A stretch of DNA of 64,000 nucleotides, taken from contig NC_019748.1 of NCBI RefSeq assembly GCF_000317575.1, forward strand, positions 2,748,501-2,812,500, read 5' to 3'. Under the pieces are notes generated by a model. That model saw nothing but the letters and a program-made list of their open reading frames with translations. It had not been told where the DNA came from and did not search any database. Shown here in pieces: positions 53,205-61,145 of this stretch (positions are counted from its first letter, which is position 1; each line of letters starts with the position of its first letter). The stretch is from Stanieria cyanosphaera PCC 7437 (lineage in GTDB: Bacteria; Cyanobacteriota; Cyanobacteriia; Cyanobacteriales; Xenococcaceae). The position numbers and the translations under genes are program-made.

Positions 53205-54422
53205 ATGTTTCGTTATTTATTTTTCAAAATAATAGTTACTATCTTAGTTACACTTTTGTTGCTGTATTTTGTCTGGAAATATCAGATTATTGATTTGCTA
53301 AGGTTTCCAAGTTCAATTAAAACATGGGAACTTCACAATTCAACTTGGACTAATGCCATAAGTCCTAATGGAGAAATGCTAGCTACAGTTGCAGGTCCAC
53401 TTACTCGTCGTCGATTACCTAACAATATTCGTGAGCAAGGTCATCCTCATGTGGAGATACGACGAATATCTGATGGTGCTATTTTACGTACTTTAGATTT
53501 TTTTTCTGCTGGTAGCCTCGCCTTTAGTCCAGATAATTCCTTGATTGCAGCAGGTGGTTATGAAGGGGCAGTTAAAATTTGGCGCATCAGCGATGGACAA
53601 CTCCTTCATTCTCTGATCCCATCTGATAATCTTTCATCAAACACAAATAATTTGGCTTTTTCTCCAGACGGGCAGACTCTTGTAACAAGAGCATCTCGTG
53701 GTTCTGAGCAATTCTTTCATTTTAGTCCAATAAGTGTCTGGAACATTGCCAATGGAGAAAAACGCTACACTCTTTTAGGTAAATCCAGAAATAGTATTGC
53801 TATTAGTCCTGATGGGCAATTACTTGCTCTCATCAATATGGATGGATTAGTAACCCTGAATCGCTTGAGCGATGGTACTGTAATTCGGCAACTAGGAGAC
53901 ACTACCAGGTTGGCTTATAGTCTTAACTTTAGTCCCGACGGACGATTATTAGCATTAATAGGTGGTTATCCTGCCAGCATCTCAGGCGACAAAATTCACT
54001 TATACAGGATTGAAGATGGTAAGCTGCTGCGTATTATATATACTTCACTTGATAAAGAGGGTATTAATAATATTGCGTTCAGTCCAGATGGTCGCTATTT
54101 GGCAGCTTCCTATGGTGTTTATGTAACCTCATTTCTCTTTGGGGGAGCGGTTTACCCTAAAACTTCTCACGGACGCATTCGCTTTTGGCAGGTAGACAAT
54201 GGACAACCGATGCAAACACTTCGAGGACACAAGGGTGGTACGTATACTCTAGCGTTTACTCCTGATGGCAAGTTATTAGCTTCTGCTGGTAGAGATGGTA
54301 CAATTCGCTTTTGGCTAATGCCACCACGCAATTATAACTGGTTGTGGTTATTAGGTGCAGGAGGTTTAATTACTCTTGGTTATTGGCAAAGAGCTTATTT
54401 AATACGTTGGCTAAATTGGTAG
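53205..54422 (+). CDS. membrane-anchored WD40-repeat protein
   Basis: A 405-residue protein with an N-terminal helix (FFKIIVTILVTLLLLYFVW) and a C-terminal helix (YNWLWLLGAGGLITLGYW) framing a beta-propeller. At least six blades show the FSPDG..LA pattern: LAFSPDNSLIAAGGYEG, LAFSPDGQTLVTRA, IAISPDGQLLALI, LNFSPDGRLLALIGG, IAFSPDGRYLAASYG and LAFTPDGKLLASAGRDGTI. It probably scaffolds protein interactions at the cytoplasmic or periplasmic face of a membrane. No catalytic domain is attached. It is inside the repeat-bounded island. Confidence 0.8.
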   Translation: MFRYLFFKIIVTILVTLLLLYFVWKYQIIDLLRFPSSIKTWELHNSTWTNAISPNGEMLATVAGPLTRRRLPNNIREQGHPHVEIRRISDGAILRTLDFFSAGSLAFSPDNSLIAAGGYEGAVKIWRISDGQLLHSLIPSDNLSSNTNNLAFSPDGQTLVTRASRGSEQFFHFSPISVWNIANGEKRYTLLGKSRNSIAISPDGQLLALINMDGLVTLNRLSDGTVIRQLGDTTRLAYSLNFSPDGRLLALIGGYPASISGDKIHLYRIEDGKLLRIIYTSLDKEGINNIAFSPDGRYLAASYGVYVTSFLFGGAVYPKTSHGRIRFWQVDNGQPMQTLRGHKGGTYTLAFTPDGKLLASAGRDGTIRFWLMPPRNYNWLWLLGAGGLITLGYWQRAYLIRWLNW

Positions 54423-54496
54423 AAAAGAAGGGCAAAAAATTCCTCGATGCGTCCCATTTTGACAATTTAACCAAGCCATGATTTGAGTTCAAATAA

Positions 54497-54560
54497 GTTG
54501 TGGTGGGCAAATCATTTTTGCTTCACCATTTTCATCTGTCTTTGCTTTTTGCCCACCCTA
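54497..54560. repeat. TGGGCAAA...TTTGCCCA palindromic repeat
   Basis: GTGGTGGGCAAA and TTTTTGCCCACCCTA are the arms of an imperfect palindrome of the kind often found scattered in cyanobacterial spacers. It lies between the WD40 gene and the second 152-bp repeat. Other parts of the 54423-54885 spacer hold no supported gene. Confidence 0.55.
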
Positions 54561-54590
54561 CCGAAGACTTACCGAGGGGGTAGGTGTCAA

Positions 54591-54742
54591 CTGTGGAGGA
54601 CAATTTTTAAACTGCAACATGATCACTTTTCCTTTGTATCTAACGAGGTGAGAATGTTTGCAATACGAGGCGAGAAGTAATCACAGGTCTGCTTTTGGGG
54701 TCGAAACAAGGACAGACTCCCGAAAGCTACCTCAATAATTTT
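54591..54742 (+). repeat. 152-bp direct repeat, copy B
   Basis: A second copy of the block at 46699-46850, in the same orientation 7892 bases away, with two substitutions (54596 and 54671). The micro-ORF here is 54654-54680. Together the copies bracket the RTX-lipase, small membrane protein and WD40 genes, with argD outside on the left and the lysozyme gene outside on the right. Confidence 0.9.
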
Positions 54743-54885
54743 AAGTCTGGCTCAGTTGTAAAGTTTTGATCGAGAAAATGTAAAGCTATATAAACAATCC
54801 TAAACCATCTACACAAACTATGGATTGTTAGCAAAAACCTAGACTATAACTAGCCAGTGAAAAAAAGCCGTGGTGTTGAGAAACC

Positions 54886-55608
54886 TTGAATAACAATATA
54901 GAGAAGGCAGTCATCTGTACTGGCTGCTGGTTAATTGGCATGGGAGCCGTGTTCGTTCCTCAAGACGAAGTTTCTCCTAATAATAATTCTATTTTAAAAC
55001 AAGTTCAGCAAGAAACCTCAATTAATTTTCCTGCTCTTCAATACAAAAAACCGAAGATCTTACCTCAAAGGTCTTTTATTCCAGAACCACAACCCGAGCT
55101 ACCTCGACTACCTATTCCTGAATCGGTTCAACCAACTCAGCCTGCGTCAATCCCAGTCATGAGTAAAACGATTGCTTTGGTGAAAGAATTTGAAGGCTTT
55201 CGTTCTCAGGCGTATTGGGATACAGACGGAACTCCCGTAATTGGATATGGTTTGTCAAAAATAGGGGGAAAATCGGTTAACATAGGCGATCGCATTGAAC
55301 AAAACGAAGCCGATCATGCTTTGGAAAAACAGTTGCAAGCAATTCAAACCCAAATCGAGCAAGCAGTTACAGTAAAATTAAATGCTCATCAATTAGGTGC
55401 GTTGACTTCAATAGCTTTTAATGTTGGTGTTGAAGGTATCAAAAACAGCACTTTATTGAGAAAAGTCAATGCTCAAGATTATCTTGGTGCAGCTAATGAA
55501 TTTTTACGGTGGAATAAGGCTAATGTCGGGGGTAGATTAGTTACTTTAGCTGGATTAAGTAGAAGAAGACAAGCAGAAAGAGAATTATTTCTTACTCCAG
55601 TTGATTAA
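54886..55608 (+). CDS. GH24 phage-type lysozyme, exported
   Basis: A 240-residue muramidase. The N-terminus (AVICTGCWLIGMGAVFVP) is a short hydrophobic, possibly signal-anchor segment, followed by a Pro-rich linker (to about residue 90). The catalytic domain starts TIALVKEFEGFRSQAYWDT, with the GH24 Glu in KEFEGF, then GTPVIGYGLSK and LGALTSIAFNVG. It would cleave peptidoglycan from the periplasmic side. The start is taken as TTG at 54886; there is no better ATG upstream, so the N-terminus is uncertain. It may be a domesticated endolysin used in wall remodelling, since no phage genes are near. Confidence 0.85.
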   Translation: MNNNIEKAVICTGCWLIGMGAVFVPQDEVSPNNNSILKQVQQETSINFPALQYKKPKILPQRSFIPEPQPELPRLPIPESVQPTQPASIPVMSKTIALVKEFEGFRSQAYWDTDGTPVIGYGLSKIGGKSVNIGDRIEQNEADHALEKQLQAIQTQIEQAVTVKLNAHQLGALTSIAFNVGVEGIKNSTLLRKVNAQDYLGAANEFLRWNKANVGGRLVTLAGLSRRRQAERELFLTPVD

Positions 55609-57032
55609 AGACTAAACATAACTTTGCCATTGCTTACTGCTAATAATTTCAGTTTCAGTGGTCCTGCTGTATAGGTAGTTTCGGCAACAACGGCTCTAAT
55701 TTCGTCGATTGATTCTTTTGAGTCAACTATTTTTTCGACAAAATTAATCAAGCTGCTAATTTGTTCATCTCCTACTTGAATTTCTCCTAAAATACCAGCC
55801 CTTCCAGCGCGGAATTTTGAAGCAGCTAGTAACCAATCTATTTGTTCTTGAATTTCAGTTGTATTAGTTTGACTGTTATCAATCGAAACAGTTGCAATTT
55901 CTTCTTCAGCAGTAAAAACTTCTTTATTAACAGCAAGATCTGCAAATACTCTAACTTCTTTTTCGCCTTGAACATAATTACCGGCTGAAAGAATCCTGAG
56001 AACATAATCTTGACCATCTTGAATTTGTTTAGCTAATTGTTCTACTTGAGCTTTAGTAATTTTAACTACCCTTTCTTCTTGATTATTTTCTTGAAATAAG
56101 GTGGCTTTAATTGCAGAGCGATTGGCTTGTCTGAGTACACTGTCAATCGCTGACATGGCAGCATTAGGGTCGACAATTCTAACTGTTGCTGAAGCTAAAA
56201 CTTGACCTTTAAAAATGGCAATTCTTTTTTCTCGAAGTTCTTGATAAGTTTGATAATATTGTTCGAGAATAGCTACTTCTTTTTCAAGATATTGAATTTG
56301 AGTTTCTAATTGATTTAGTTGTTCTTTTCTAAGCTGAAGATTGAAATCTTTATCTGCGATCGCGTTATCTAAAGATGAAATTTTTTGGTCTTGTACTGTT
56401 ATTTGTTGCTGTAAAACTTCCTGTTGTCTTTCTAATTGATTTAAACGAGTTTCTCGATCTAGTAAAATACGGTCTTGTTCAACCAGTTTAGTTTCTTTTT
56501 CGGTTAATTTTTGTTGTAATTGTTGACTTTCTTGCTTGAGTGTCTTCAATTGCTGTAATTGTTTTTGCCTTTCTTGCAAAAGATTGTTTAATTCAGTTTT
56601 CAGTTGATTAGCCTGTTGGGAAATAGTTTTTAATTGGGCTTGTGCTTGCTGATAATTACGGTTGGTTTGATTTAATTGTTGTTGAGCTTGATCTTGCTGA
56701 GTAACTACATTAGATAATTCATTTTTGACTTGTTCTTTTTCTTCGGTAACCGCAGCTAATTCCTGTTGAACAGTTCTTAATTCTTTGAGAATATCATCAA
56801 GCTGAAATATTCCTTTACGTAGAGATTCGCTTAAAGTAAACAAAATTCCTAAAGTAGAAGCAGAAATAATTGTACCCGTCAAAACTGTAACGATCATCGC
56901 AGTTTGACGAGGACGAAGTTTAAACAATCTTAGACGTGCTTTGCCAACTTTAGTTCCTAAACGGTCTCCTAAGGCAGCAATCAAACCCCCCAGCAATAAA
57001 ATAGCTGCAATGAGAATATAAGCACTGGTCAT
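55605..57032 (-). CDS. DUF3084-family coiled-coil membrane protein
   Basis: A 475-residue protein of a family typical of cyanobacteria. An N-terminal helix (ILIAAILLLGGLIAALGD) is followed by a basic loop (GKARLRLFKLRPRQTAMI) and a second helix (VTVLTGTIISASTLGILFTL). A long Gln/Glu/Leu-rich coiled coil (about 80-255) leads to a C-terminal DUF3084 domain with IVDPNAAMSAIDSVLRQ and VQGEKEVRVFADLAVN. Function is unknown; a structural role at the envelope is plausible. The ATG gives the family's usual N-terminus. It overlaps the lysozyme gene's end by four bases. Confidence 0.85.
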   Translation of the reverse strand: MTSAYILIAAILLLGGLIAALGDRLGTKVGKARLRLFKLRPRQTAMIVTVLTGTIISASTLGILFTLSESLRKGIFQLDDILKELRTVQQELAAVTEEKEQVKNELSNVVTQQDQAQQQLNQTNRNYQQAQAQLKTISQQANQLKTELNNLLQERQKQLQQLKTLKQESQQLQQKLTEKETKLVEQDRILLDRETRLNQLERQQEVLQQQITVQDQKISSLDNAIADKDFNLQLRKEQLNQLETQIQYLEKEVAILEQYYQTYQELREKRIAIFKGQVLASATVRIVDPNAAMSAIDSVLRQANRSAIKATLFQENNQEERVVKITKAQVEQLAKQIQDGQDYVLRILSAGNYVQGEKEVRVFADLAVNKEVFTAEEEIATVSIDNSQTNTTEIQEQIDWLLAASKFRAGRAGILGEIQVGDEQISSLINFVEKIVDSKESIDEIRAVVAETTYTAGPLKLKLLAVSNGKVMFSL

Positions 57033-57191
57033 TACAAAGATAAATTATAAGTAATGAATGCTGAAAATAATTCCCAAATCATTTTAGGAAAGTTTTGCTT
57101 CGGTAATAATTGTTTGACCAAATCTAAATTAAACATCCAAATAAGTAATAACTTTTTATCAAACTATTCAGCATTCCAATTTAACCAAATT

Positions 57192-57869
57192 TTAAGTAAA
57201 TTGTTGGCTCAGGGCGACGGGATTATGTACAGTTATTTTCTTTTTATGGATCGAAATCATATTTTCTTGTCGTAAATCTCCCAACAAACGAGTTACTGTG
57301 ACTCTAGTTGAACCAATCGCTTCTGCGATCGCTTGATGAGAAAGTTTGAGATCGATTCTGATCCCCTCATTGGTAGGTACGCCAAAATCTCGACAGAGAA
57401 TAAGTAAAAAACTTACCAAACGAGAACCCATATCTCGATGAGCTAGGGTTTCAATCATCATTTCTGTCTGTAAAATTCGTGAAGACAAACCTCGTAACAT
57501 CAACATTGATAACTCGGGATTTTCTTTAAGAGATTGTTCTACTTGTTGAATTGGCGCAGAAAGCAACTCTACTGAAGTAAAAGCAACTGCATGATAAAAG
57601 CGATCGCTACGTTGACCAGTGATCAGAGACAAAACTCCAAAGACAGTATTTTCTCTCAATAAAGCCACAGTAATTTCTTCTCCTGCTTCATAGACACGAG
57701 AAAGTTTGACTGCACCCTTAACTAAAAAATACACTCTTTCGGCGGGATCACCAGGAAAGAAAATGGTTTTACCACGCTCAAAAGTCTCCACCACTGGTGG
57801 AAATGAGCTACGACCAATTTTCCGAAATACAGAGGCTAGCGGTTGATTTTGGGTCAGGGATAGTTCCAT
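57192..57869 (-). CDS. ntcA: global nitrogen regulator NtcA
   Basis: A 225-residue CRP-family activator that binds 2-oxoglutarate and DNA sites of the form GTA-N8-TAC to control nitrogen assimilation. The effector domain starts [32 protein letters not shown]. The HTH is [21 protein letters not shown], followed by the conserved [16 protein letters not shown]. The start ATG at 57869 fits. The 266-bp upstream spacer has no clear GTA-N8-TAC match by eye, so autoregulation, known in other species, is not visible here. Length is standard. Confidence 0.96.
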   Translation of the reverse strand: MELSLTQNQPLASVFRKIGRSSFPPVVETFERGKTIFFPGDPAERVYFLVKGAVKLSRVYEAGEEITVALLRENTVFGVLSLITGQRSDRFYHAVAFTSVELLSAPIQQVEQSLKENPELSMLMLRGLSSRILQTEMMIETLAHRDMGSRLVSFLLILCRDFGVPTNEGIRIDLKLSHQAIAEAIGSTRVTVTRLLGDLRQENMISIHKKKITVHNPVALSQQFT

Positions 57870-58135
57870 GGAACTTAACTTAGCAGGAAAAACTAATAAT
57901 GGTTTAATATTAAACTTTCAACAGTAAAGTACCAATAATTAATCTTGGCAAGTTTGAGATTTGGGATTCAATCAACTTGTGCGTACTCAAAATAATTAAA
58001 CAATATACCAAAGTCTCTTTTTCTAGGTGATTGCCAAAGCTACCTGAATTTTAAAAGATGACCTGTGTAACTCATTACTCATAAAATCTATGTTAGTTCA
58101 ATTAAGGCTGCTGCTGAAATAATTTATTAAAGATT

Positions 58136-58915
58136 ATGCTTGATTTAACTGGAAAAAATGCTCTCGTTACTGGTATTGCTAACAATCGCTCCATTGCTTG
58201 GGGTATAGCTCAACAATTACATCAGGCTGGTGCTAATTTAGGAGTTACCTATCTTCCTGATCCTAAAGGTCGTTTTGAAAAAAAAGTCAGTGAGTTAGTC
58301 GCGCCACTTAATCCGACAATTTTTTTACCTTGTGATGTCCAAGACGATGCTCAAATGGACGCTACTTTTGCCACTATTGCCGATAAATGGGGCAAACTAG
58401 ATATTTTGATTCACTGTTTAGCTTTTGCTGATAAAGAAGATTTATCTGGAAATTTTAGCGAAACATCAAGAGAGGGTTTTACTAAGGCTTTAGAAATTAG
58501 CGCTTATTCTCTTACAAGTTTAAGTAAAAGAGCTAAATCTTTGATGAGTGAGGGGGGAAGTATTGTGACTCTTTCTTATTTAGGAGGTGTCAAAGTTATC
58601 CCTAATTATAATGTTATGGGCGTTGCTAAAGCAGCATTAGAAATGAGTGTGCGTTATCTAGCAGCAGAATTAGGTTCAGAAAATATTCGTGTTAATGGCA
58701 TCTCGGCAGGGCCAATTCGGACTTTGGCTTCTTCTGCCGTCGGTGGTATTTTAGATATGATTCGTCACGTAGAAGAAGTTGCTCCCCTCAGAAGAACTGT
58801 TACTCAACTAGAAGTCGGCAATACCGCAGCCTTTTTGTGTAGTGATTTAGCAAGCGGGATCACAGGACAAGTGATTTATGTCGACTCTGGCTACGAAATT
58901 ATGGGTATGGTGTGA
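58136..58915 (+). CDS. fabI: enoyl-[acyl-carrier-protein] reductase (NADH)
   Basis: A 259-residue short-chain dehydrogenase that catalyses the last step of each fatty-acid elongation cycle. The cofactor loop is NALVTGIANNRSIAWGIAQ, and the catalytic Tyr-x6-Lys is YNVMGVAKAALEMSVRYL. The substrate loop RTLASSAVGGILDM and the end ITGQVIYVDSGYEIMGM match FabI. It is the target of triclosan-type inhibitors. It is divergent from ntcA. Length is normal. Confidence 0.97.
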   Translation: MLDLTGKNALVTGIANNRSIAWGIAQQLHQAGANLGVTYLPDPKGRFEKKVSELVAPLNPTIFLPCDVQDDAQMDATFATIADKWGKLDILIHCLAFADKEDLSGNFSETSREGFTKALEISAYSLTSLSKRAKSLMSEGGSIVTLSYLGGVKVIPNYNVMGVAKAALEMSVRYLAAELGSENIRVNGISAGPIRTLASSAVGGILDMIRHVEEVAPLRRTVTQLEVGNTAAFLCSDLASGITGQVIYVDSGYEIMGMV

Positions 58916-59396
58916 TATCAAGTCTGTTCACCCATTTAAATAAACTTACTTGCTTTTAATCTGGAATACTTAAATGTTTGTTACAAATGGCGGAGGAGGG
59001 GAAAAGGAAACTCGGGGACGCGGAAATTGATGAGTAGCATTCTTTTTTCTATTTCATATAATTAGACCAGAACCTTGACAGCGTAGGTAAGAAAGCCTAT
59101 CGAGTGGAAACACGAAGACAATAGGTGGTAAATATTAATAAAACCTTAAATTTTCGAGTCCTACTCTCTCGGTGTTGGAAGTAAAAGGAGCAACCTGAAC
59201 TAGTCAATTAAACCGCAGTATTGATACTGCCCAGTGATTCTTTTCTAGTTCCAATAAAACTATTGATTAAACAATCAGAAAAACAAGTACCTATTTAGTG
59301 TTATTGCTTAATTATGATTTTTTTTGGTTATTTATTAGAAAAAGTAACTATGTTAAGCTAGGAATAATAAATTATTCAATCTAAACAAAATAGATT
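58916..59396. other. 481-bp spacer with possible structured RNA
   Basis: No gene is supported here. Between 59060 and 59240 the sequence is less AT-rich and contains several short stems: GTAGG...CCTAT around AAGAAAG, GTG-GAAA-CAC, and the perfect stem GCAGTAT-TG-ATACTGC at 59215-59230. The size of about 180 bases would suit an RNA such as 6S, but the diagnostic long closing stem could not be demonstrated. The segment 58988-59035 is a purine-rich GGGGAAAAGGAAACTCGGGG tract. The last 100 bases are AT-rich. Confidence 0.3.
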
Positions 59397-60047
59397 TTAA
59401 CTAATAATAATTTCTCCTTTTGTTCCTAATCGAGGATAAGGTTTCTCTTGTTGCCGATAGCTTGCTGCTACCTCTGGATAACTCCACTCAAACATCATTT
59501 GTTCATAAATATCTGGAGCTAAATGAACTCGTTCGTATAAACCTGCTGCTAATCTCTGTCGTTGAGCTTCAAACAAAATCACCGCAGCAGCAACGGAAAC
59601 ATTTAGCGATTGTACCATACCCAACATCGGAATAATAATATGTCCATCCACCAAATCCGCAGCTTTTTGAGTGACTCCCGATTTTTCTGCACCTAATAAA
59701 ATAGCTGTGGGTTTAGTGTAATCAATCATACGATAGTCTAGGGCTTGCTTGCTTAGATGAGCAGCGTAAACTTTTAACCCTTGCTGGTGAAGATCAGAGA
59801 CCGCACTTTCAATATTGGTATGAGTATGACAAGCAACCCATTTTTCACTACCTTTAGCAACCTGGTTATAGATAGGCATCGAACTTCTCGAATTAACCGC
59901 GTGAATAGCAAAGACTCCGACAGCATCACAAGTACGAATTATTGCTGAAAAATTGTGTGGTTTATGAACATCTTCTGTAATTACAGTTAAATCTAACTGT
60001 CGTCTATTTAAAACTTGTTGGAATTTTTGATATCTTTCAGGAGTCAC
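59397..60047 (-). CDS. trmH: tRNA (guanosine(18)-2'-O)-methyltransferase
   Basis: A 216-residue SPOUT-class RNA methyltransferase of the TrmH type, which methylates G18 in the D-loop of tRNA. Motif 1 is [20 protein letters not shown], motif 2 is [12 protein letters not shown] and motif 3 is [21 protein letters not shown], the three knot-forming motifs. It overlaps the upstream dnaJ3 gene by four bases and so is likely the third gene of a dnaK3-dnaJ3-trmH operon. Confidence 0.93.
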   Translation of the reverse strand: MTPERYQKFQQVLNRRQLDLTVITEDVHKPHNFSAIIRTCDAVGVFAIHAVNSRSSMPIYNQVAKGSEKWVACHTHTNIESAVSDLHQQGLKVYAAHLSKQALDYRMIDYTKPTAILLGAEKSGVTQKAADLVDGHIIIPMLGMVQSLNVSVAAAVILFEAQRQRLAAGLYERVHLAPDIYEQMMFEWSYPEVAASYRQQEKPYPRLGTKGEIIIS

Positions 60048-60967
60048 AGACTTTTAATTAAGTTTTGACGAGGATTAAATTGTTCTAATTGTTTAATTTT
60101 TTCATATAGTTCTTTTTCTTCTGCACTAATTTCTTTTGGCGCAACAATTTGAATTTCAACTAATTGATCTCCGCGATCGCCATTGGCATCTAAATAACCT
60201 TTGTTGGCTAAACGCAATCTTTGCCCAGAACGTACTCCTGGTGGTACTGTTACCTTAACCAAACCATCAATGGTGGGAACTTCAATCGCTCCTCCTAGCA
60301 CTGCTTCTGCTGGAGTTACTGGTACTTGACAATAAATATCTGCTTCTTGTACTACAAAAATAGGATGACGAGCTACAGCAATTTTTAAATAAAGATCGCC
60401 ACCACCAATTCCTTGTCCTTTTAAACGAATTCGTTGCCCGTTGGTTATGCCAGGAGGCATTTCTACTTCTAGCGATCGCCCATCTTCCAGACGAATTCTT
60501 TCCATGCCACCACGATAAGCTTTATCTAGGGGTAAGATCAACTTAGCTTCGATATCGCGACGAGTAGCACCAGGATTAACTACCCTTTCCCGTTTAGTTG
60601 TGCCTGGACGATAATCGCTAGCATCTACTCTAACGCGGTCGCGTTCAGTTGTAGCGGTTCTACCTGAAGTTGTTTTACTATTGGCGAAATTACCAAAATC
60701 AAAAGGGTTAGACTTGCCATTCCTAGCTGCAAAACCTTTCTTACCCCAGGCTTTACTAAATTGGTCATATTGCGATCGCTTAGTAGGATCGGACAGGATT
60801 TCGTAAGCTTCGTTAATATCTTTAAATTTTTCTTCGGCAGCTTTATTCCCCGGATTGCGATCGGGATGATATTGTCTAGCTAGAGTTCGATAGGCTTTTT
60901 TGATCTCCTCACTCGAAGCATTTTTGGTTACCCCCAATATTTCATAATAATTCCGCACGTTCTGCAT
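60044..60967 (-). CDS. dnaJ3: DnaJ-type co-chaperone (DnaJ3, no zinc-finger domain)
   Basis: A 307-residue type II J protein. The J domain (about 5-70) has the HPD motif in [18 protein letters not shown]. Then come a Gly/Asn/Lys linker (to about 110) and two C-terminal beta domains ([39 protein letters not shown]). There is no Cys-rich zinc-finger domain. It stimulates the ATPase of the DnaK encoded upstream. In Synechocystis the equivalent pair is dnaK3-dnaJ3. The gene follows dnaK3 after a 178-bp spacer that holds a palindromic repeat, and overlaps trmH. Confidence 0.88.
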   Translation of the reverse strand: MQNVRNYYEILGVTKNASSEEIKKAYRTLARQYHPDRNPGNKAAEEKFKDINEAYEILSDPTKRSQYDQFSKAWGKKGFAARNGKSNPFDFGNFANSKTTSGRTATTERDRVRVDASDYRPGTTKRERVVNPGATRRDIEAKLILPLDKAYRGGMERIRLEDGRSLEVEMPPGITNGQRIRLKGQGIGGGDLYLKIAVARHPIFVVQEADIYCQVPVTPAEAVLGGAIEVPTIDGLVKVTVPPGVRSGQRLRLANKGYLDANGDRGDQLVEIQIVAPKEISAEEKELYEKIKQLEQFNPRQNLIKSL

Positions 60968-60993
60968 ATGAAGTTATTAGTTATCAGTTATTG

Positions 60994-61021
60994 ATAGAGA
61001 CGCGATCTATCGCGTCTGTAC
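60994..61021. repeat. dispersed small palindrome, GAGACG-type variant (copy 4)
   Basis: GAGACGCGAT / ATCGCGTC shares the outer GAGACG/CGTC and TGTAC tail of the other copies but has a different, still complementary, inner stem. It lies in the dnaK3-dnaJ3 spacer. Confidence 0.65.
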
Positions 61022-61145
61022 ATTTATCAGTAATTAATTTTAATTATCAATTATCAGTAGTAAAGTAGCAGATATTGGTATCAACAATTATCAATCATCA
61101 ATCTCTTGAAAGCAATTGCGTTTGAGCATCTATTGTTAACTCAAC

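Noticed and set aside
57054-57275. 73-residue + strand frame overlapping the ntcA 3' end
   Set aside because: It runs antisense into ntcA and is AT-rich without a ribosome binding site; it is likely chance.
58010-58135. NtcA site upstream of ntcA or fabI
   Set aside because: GTAACTCATTAC at about 58068 has a six-base spacer where GTA-N8-TAC is required, so it does not fit.
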